Shown in pieces: positions 60,317 through 64,000 of a DNA stretch of 64,000 nt (positions are counted from its first letter, which is position 1; the number at the start of each line of letters is the position of its first letter). The notes under the pieces were generated by a model. That model was not told the origin of the DNA and did no database searches. It saw nothing but the letters and a program-made list of their open reading frames with translations. Source of the stretch: Lichina pygmaea. Taxonomy: Eukaryota; Ascomycota; Lichinomycetes; Lichinales; Lichinaceae. The position numbers and the translations under genes are program-made. The stretch spans positions 1,240,001 to 1,304,000 of the forward strand of contig OY730174.1 in the NCBI GenBank assembly GCA_963422465.1, in the 5' to 3' direction.

Positions 60317-60886
60317 GATCGGTAGAAGACGGAAGAGTTTTGGATGGAACTTGCTCCTCTTGAGACCAAGTCAGGGGCAATGAGCTTCTGGAAACGTGGA
60401 CGGGTGAGGACCAGCTACATGTGTATGACATGTAGATGCGATTTGGGCACTGGAGGAAAGGCAGTCCAGTCCGAGTGTCACAAGCGGCCGGAAAGATGCC
60501 AGCTCGGATGTTACCGGGCGAAGCAGAGACGATTTGTTTCTCCTCCTTCACCTTCAGTCGACATCGTAGGTACGTACGTATTACATAAGCGTGATAAGGT
60601 ACGAGAACCGTCAACCCTAACCCGTGAGTTTCCACTGACAGAAGCCTAAGGTCTAGAGGGTTTGAAGACGAGTCTGGGCCCTGCATTAGGGTCATCTCCA
60701 CCGGTACCGTATTAGTACGCTTCAGGCCTCGACGGCCTAGACGTCATAGAGCACCATCGCCAAGATAGCGCCTCTCGCAGCGATTGCCATTGATCGTTAG
60801 AAGGCTCCCCCACACCCGCTACCCTCAAAGTGTCCAGCTTCTCCATCTGCCGCGGGGCATCGGCACGTCTGTCCCTGCTGTGTCCG
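60317..60886. promoter_or_regulatory. divergent promoter region
   Basis: About 570 bases separate the lyase (minus) from the AlaX-like gene (plus), so both promoters must lie here. A GTACGTACGTATTAC palindrome is near 60570. No specific operator is recognised. Confidence 0.45.
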
Positions 60887-62341
60887 ATGCGTGAAGGTCG
60901 CGTCGTCGGCGCCCTCGCGTGCCAGCGAGACTCCTACCTCCGGAAGCTCGGCACCGAGGTGGTTTCATGCGTCGAACTGCCTCCCCAGAAAGCGGCTCAG
61001 TCGAGCTCTGGAAAGAAGGCGAAGGCATCCAAGGACGCCAGCGCACCCTCTCAACCGGAAGCCGCCTCGGCCCCTCCGAAGTGGTGGCTCGTTGAGTGCG
61101 CCGACTCGGTGCTCTTCCCCGAGGGTGGGTGCACCTTCTTCCGCCAACCCGCCGGGTCTGGCTGACGGACATCCAGGTGGAGGCCAGCCGACAGACCATG
61201 GCACCATCGTCCCCTCGTCCCGCTCCCCGCCCGAGCCCATCCCTATCAAGTTCGTTCAGCGCCTGGGGCTCCGCTGCGTGCTTCACTCGCCCCAACCGGT
61301 GGCTCCAGGCACGCCCTTGTCTCAGGAGGTGGACTTTCGCCGGCGCTGGGACCACATGCAGCAGCATACCGGCCAGCATCTGCTCACCGCGATCATGAAC
61401 ACCTACGACAATCTGGAGACTCTCAGCTGGGGCATGGGCGCCGACGGCGAGGCGAGCTATGTCGAGCTCCCCCGAACGCCATCGCAGACGGAGATACAGG
61501 AGATCCAGGACAAGTGCAACGAGACGATACGCGCCAATCTTCAGATCAAGGTCGAGACCCCGGAGGACGCCAAGGTCAGCAGCCTGCCGGGGGACTACGA
61601 CAAGGAGAAGGGCGTGGTTCGCGTGGTCAAGATCGGGGGTCTCGACACCAACACGTACGTCGTCTTCGAGCGCCGAGGTGGCCGCGGCTGACGCATCTCG
61701 GTGGTCGCAGATGCTGCGGAACCCACCTGTCCCAGACCTCGCATCTGTCAGCCCTGCTGCTGCATTCGACCCAGCCCATCCGCGGCACAAACTGCCGGCT
61801 GTTCTTCACCGCCGGAGACCGAGCCATCAACCGTGCCACGGCCTCCATCGGCTGTCTCCGCTCGATCTCGAGGCTGCTATCGTCGGGGCCTGGCCCGGAA
61901 GAGGTGCTTGCCAACGTGACGAGGCTGAACGAGAGCGCGACGGAGCTGAAGAAAAAGGAGAGGCGGCTTCTCACAGAGATTGCCGAGCACGAGGGAACTC
62001 GAGTGAGGGCGGAGTTGCGCGCGGGCAAGAACGCATGGGTCCATCGTGCGGACGAGGGACTCGAATTCGTCAACGTGGTCTTGTCCGAATTGCAGGACGA
62101 CATCAAGGGCGGCGGCGGCGTCGTCGTCGTCCTGGCGACGGGCAAGGAGCAGAAACAAGGCCAGGTCGTCATCGTGGGCGACAAGGACGCCGTCGAGCGC
62201 CTGGCCGCCAAGGCGAAGGACATGGTGACGGGCATCAAGGGCGGCGGCCGAGGCGAGCGCTGGCAGGGTAAAGTGACGGAGTGGAAGAAGGGGGAACTGT
62301 CGTCCTTGAAGACTCTAGTGGAATCGGGCTCCTTCGCTTGA
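60887..62341 (+). CDS. AlaX-type alanyl-tRNA editing protein
   Basis: Three exons: 60887-61124, 61177-61654 and 61711-62341, giving 448 residues. The family hydrolyses mischarged Ser-tRNA(Ala) or Gly-tRNA(Ala) and is a free-standing homologue of the alanyl-tRNA synthetase editing domain. The N-terminal beta-barrel part has the conserved FPEGGGQPTDHGT, completed across intron 1. Zinc ligands are expected at HTGQH (His143 and His147) and at CCGTH (Cys and His within 240-244), which is completed across intron 2. A charged helical segment (ATELKKKERRLLTEIAEHEG) and a C-terminal Gly-rich region (VLATGKEQKQGQVVIVGDK, GIKGGGRGERW) resemble the C-Ala-like part of longer AlaX forms. Cytosolic. A Lys/Ala/Ser-rich insertion (about residues 41-62) lies in the N-terminal barrel. 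The start is the first ATG of the frame. Confidence 0.9.
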
Positions 62342-62469
62342 CCTGGTGCAGCACCGTAGGGGATGAATCTATATCCTTCCCCGCTACTCTCTCGTCTTGT
62401 CTTGTCTTATCTTGCCTTCCTAGACGCACTAGACTTTTTTCAAGTCACTTCTCAGCTAGATAGAAACAC

Positions 62470-62505
<36 letters not shown>

Positions 62506-64000
62506 AAGCGGTCCTTCAAAGGACCTTGCAAAAAGTCGCTGTACGGTACGGTACCGTCAGGTATATGTGCTCCCGTACGAGCTACCTTCGTATGTACCGT
62601 GCAGTAAAGCACAGTACATTTACAGTACCGTATAGTGGCAGTGGCACAGTGCTTCCCCGGCAGACGTCGGGATCAGACGTCAGGATCAGAGATCAGAGAT
62701 CACAAATCAAGAACCAAGTATCATAATCTTTAAGATCTTGTCCGTTCGAGACGAGGACCGCTACTCTCCACCGGCAGTTGGGGGTAGTTGGGGGGGGGGG
62801 GGGGGGGGGGGTTGAAGTTTTGATGTATGGTTCACGATGATGATGATGATGATGATGATGATGTGTTACGATGTGCTACGATGTGCTACGATGTGTTACG
62901 ATGTACCCGGTATAGCGTGTGACGTATGATGTACGATAATGAGAAGCTCGCCATGTATCTCGAGCCTCCCGAGCCTCCCGAGCTTCTCGAGCTGCCCGAG
63001 CTTTCCGAGCTCCACGAGAGGAGAGAGAAGGCTTCTCCGCCTGTTCGAGCTCCTGCCCGGCTGATAGTCTGTTCACCGGCCAGGCCCAATCGGTTCTAGG
63101 CTCTGGGTCTGGCGGCCGGTGAGCGTGACAATGTAGCTTTGGTTCCGGGAGATCGGTATTGAGAGTGGGAGGAAGCCGAGGCTGGAAAAGATCGAGTGGA
63201 GAAGAGAGGGAGAGAAGGGAGGAGGAGGAAGGTGGGGGGGAAAGAGGTTTGAAGACAGAGACTTGAAATCATGTTTTTGTGTATCTTGCTGTCGTGGTGC
63301 TTTACGGAGAGGATAGCACGGCTTTTTTTTTTCTTCCTCTGTCGGTCTCCGTCTCTCTCGCCCTGCCTCTTTCATCCTCCCCCTCTCACCCTCCCCCTGT
63401 CCCACTCTTCCTCTCCCATGCTCCTCCTCCCACCCCCTTCACATCTGTGGCACATTCATACGTTCATGTATCTAGGCTTTTAGACTCACTCTTCCTGTGC
63501 AGACAGAACTTGGTAGTGTCGACAGAGCTTTCCAGTGTCAACACAATGGTGCAGTGTCGACGTACTTTCGCAGTGTCGACGCAGTCTTGGAGGGAGACAG
63601 AGAAAGAAGGAGAAGAAGAAGAAGAAGAAGGAGAACAAAAACAACAAGAACGAGAAAAGAGACACCTCACAGGGCAAACCCACCCAGACAAAACTCGCTG
63701 ATCGGCGCGAGAAGAGGACGAGGGGAAAACCCCCCTTTTCAGGTTCCCACGGTTGCGTTTCTATGCCAGTCTCCAATCGGCGCGAGGTTTGTCACTCTTG
63801 GAGGAGAGGGGCTGTAGTAGATGCCCTCTAGTCTTGTCGTCATCGTCGTTGTTGCCTTGGGAGGATCCACCCCTTCCCCACGTTCTTGGCTTCTCTTGTC
63901 AGGGGCATCCAGGGAGCGATGACGAACCCCGTTGCCGCTTTCATGACATCTGGGACGGCCGCTCCGCGACCGGCTCGGCTCTTCTTTTGGAGGGTTGTTG
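62342..64000. other. right end of window, no gene recognised
   Basis: Holds a CT repeat (62475-62504), a G homopolymer (about 62790-62811), a GAT repeat (about 62837-62862), a GATGTGYTAC-type repeat (Y = C or T; 62863-62905) and a GAGCCTCCC/GAGCTTCC repeat (62960-63010). The phased motif at 63508-63592 is listed separately. A minus-strand gene entering from beyond the window is possible in the last 170 bases, but I cannot support it. Confidence 0.5.
63508..63592 (+). repeat. four phased GTGTCGAC motifs
   Basis: AGTGTCGAC or AGTGTCAAC occurs four times at a spacing of about 19-21 bases, with unrelated sequence between. The core contains the palindrome GTCGAC. Regular spacing with a conserved core and variable spacers looks more like a protein-binding cluster than slippage, but function is unknown. 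Confidence 0.5.

Overview
This is nuclear DNA of a filamentous ascomycete (Pezizomycotina). The evidence is many short GT..AG introns (about 50-130 bp), GC-rich coding sequence, and several families typical of this group: an Ime2/RCK kinase, an ERT1/AcuK-type Zn2Cys6 factor, an Stc1-domain protein, a fungal rhodopsin-like membrane protein and a cytochrome P450. I assign no genus. Exon boundaries were deduced by eye from reading frame, splice consensus and remembered family conservation, so no junction has been tested with transcripts.

Left part (1-25.8 kb): a small secreted protein (332-652, -), an Hsp70-like ATPase (2634-4817, +), cytochrome c (6149-6981, -), a membrane-anchored protein of unknown function (7736-8844, +), an Ime2/RCK meiosis-type kinase (10793-13702, -), an Stc1-domain protein (17829-19074, +), a block of DNA transposon and LINE relics (19.5-21.6 kb), a CENP-Q/Fta7-like kinetochore subunit (22019-23167, +) and an ERT1/AcuK-like regulator of gluconeogenesis (23716-25781, +).

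Middle (25.8-47 kb): an unidentified broken coding-like tract (26.4-28.2 kb), the ZIP4/SPO22-like meiotic TPR protein in 23 exons (29136-33904, +), a TA-flanked transposon, a second secreted protein (35631-36408, +), a LINE relic, a P450 (38133-40051, -), an MFS transporter pseudogene interrupted by a repeat, another LINE relic, and a 1.8 kb AT-rich inverted-repeat element with a RIP-like mutation pattern.

Right part (47-64 kb): a rhodopsin-like membrane protein (47349-48709, -), an APC-type amino acid permease (50263-52368, +), a 14-bp minisatellite, a short inverted-repeat element, a clavaminate-synthase-like Fe(II)/2-oxoglutarate oxygenase (55638-56708, -), a PLP-dependent threo-3-hydroxyaspartate/serine-type ammonia-lyase (59046-60316, -) and an AlaX-type alanyl-tRNA editing protein (60887-62341, +).

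Most genes are unrelated housekeeping or regulatory genes. Three concern meiosis, kinetochore or heterochromatin (Ime2-like, CENP-Q-like, Stc1-domain) and lie within about 12 kb; SPO22 is 6 kb further on. The most unusual content is between genes: several small transposon families, one nested in another, long G/C homopolymers, and dense GTAC-type palindromes.
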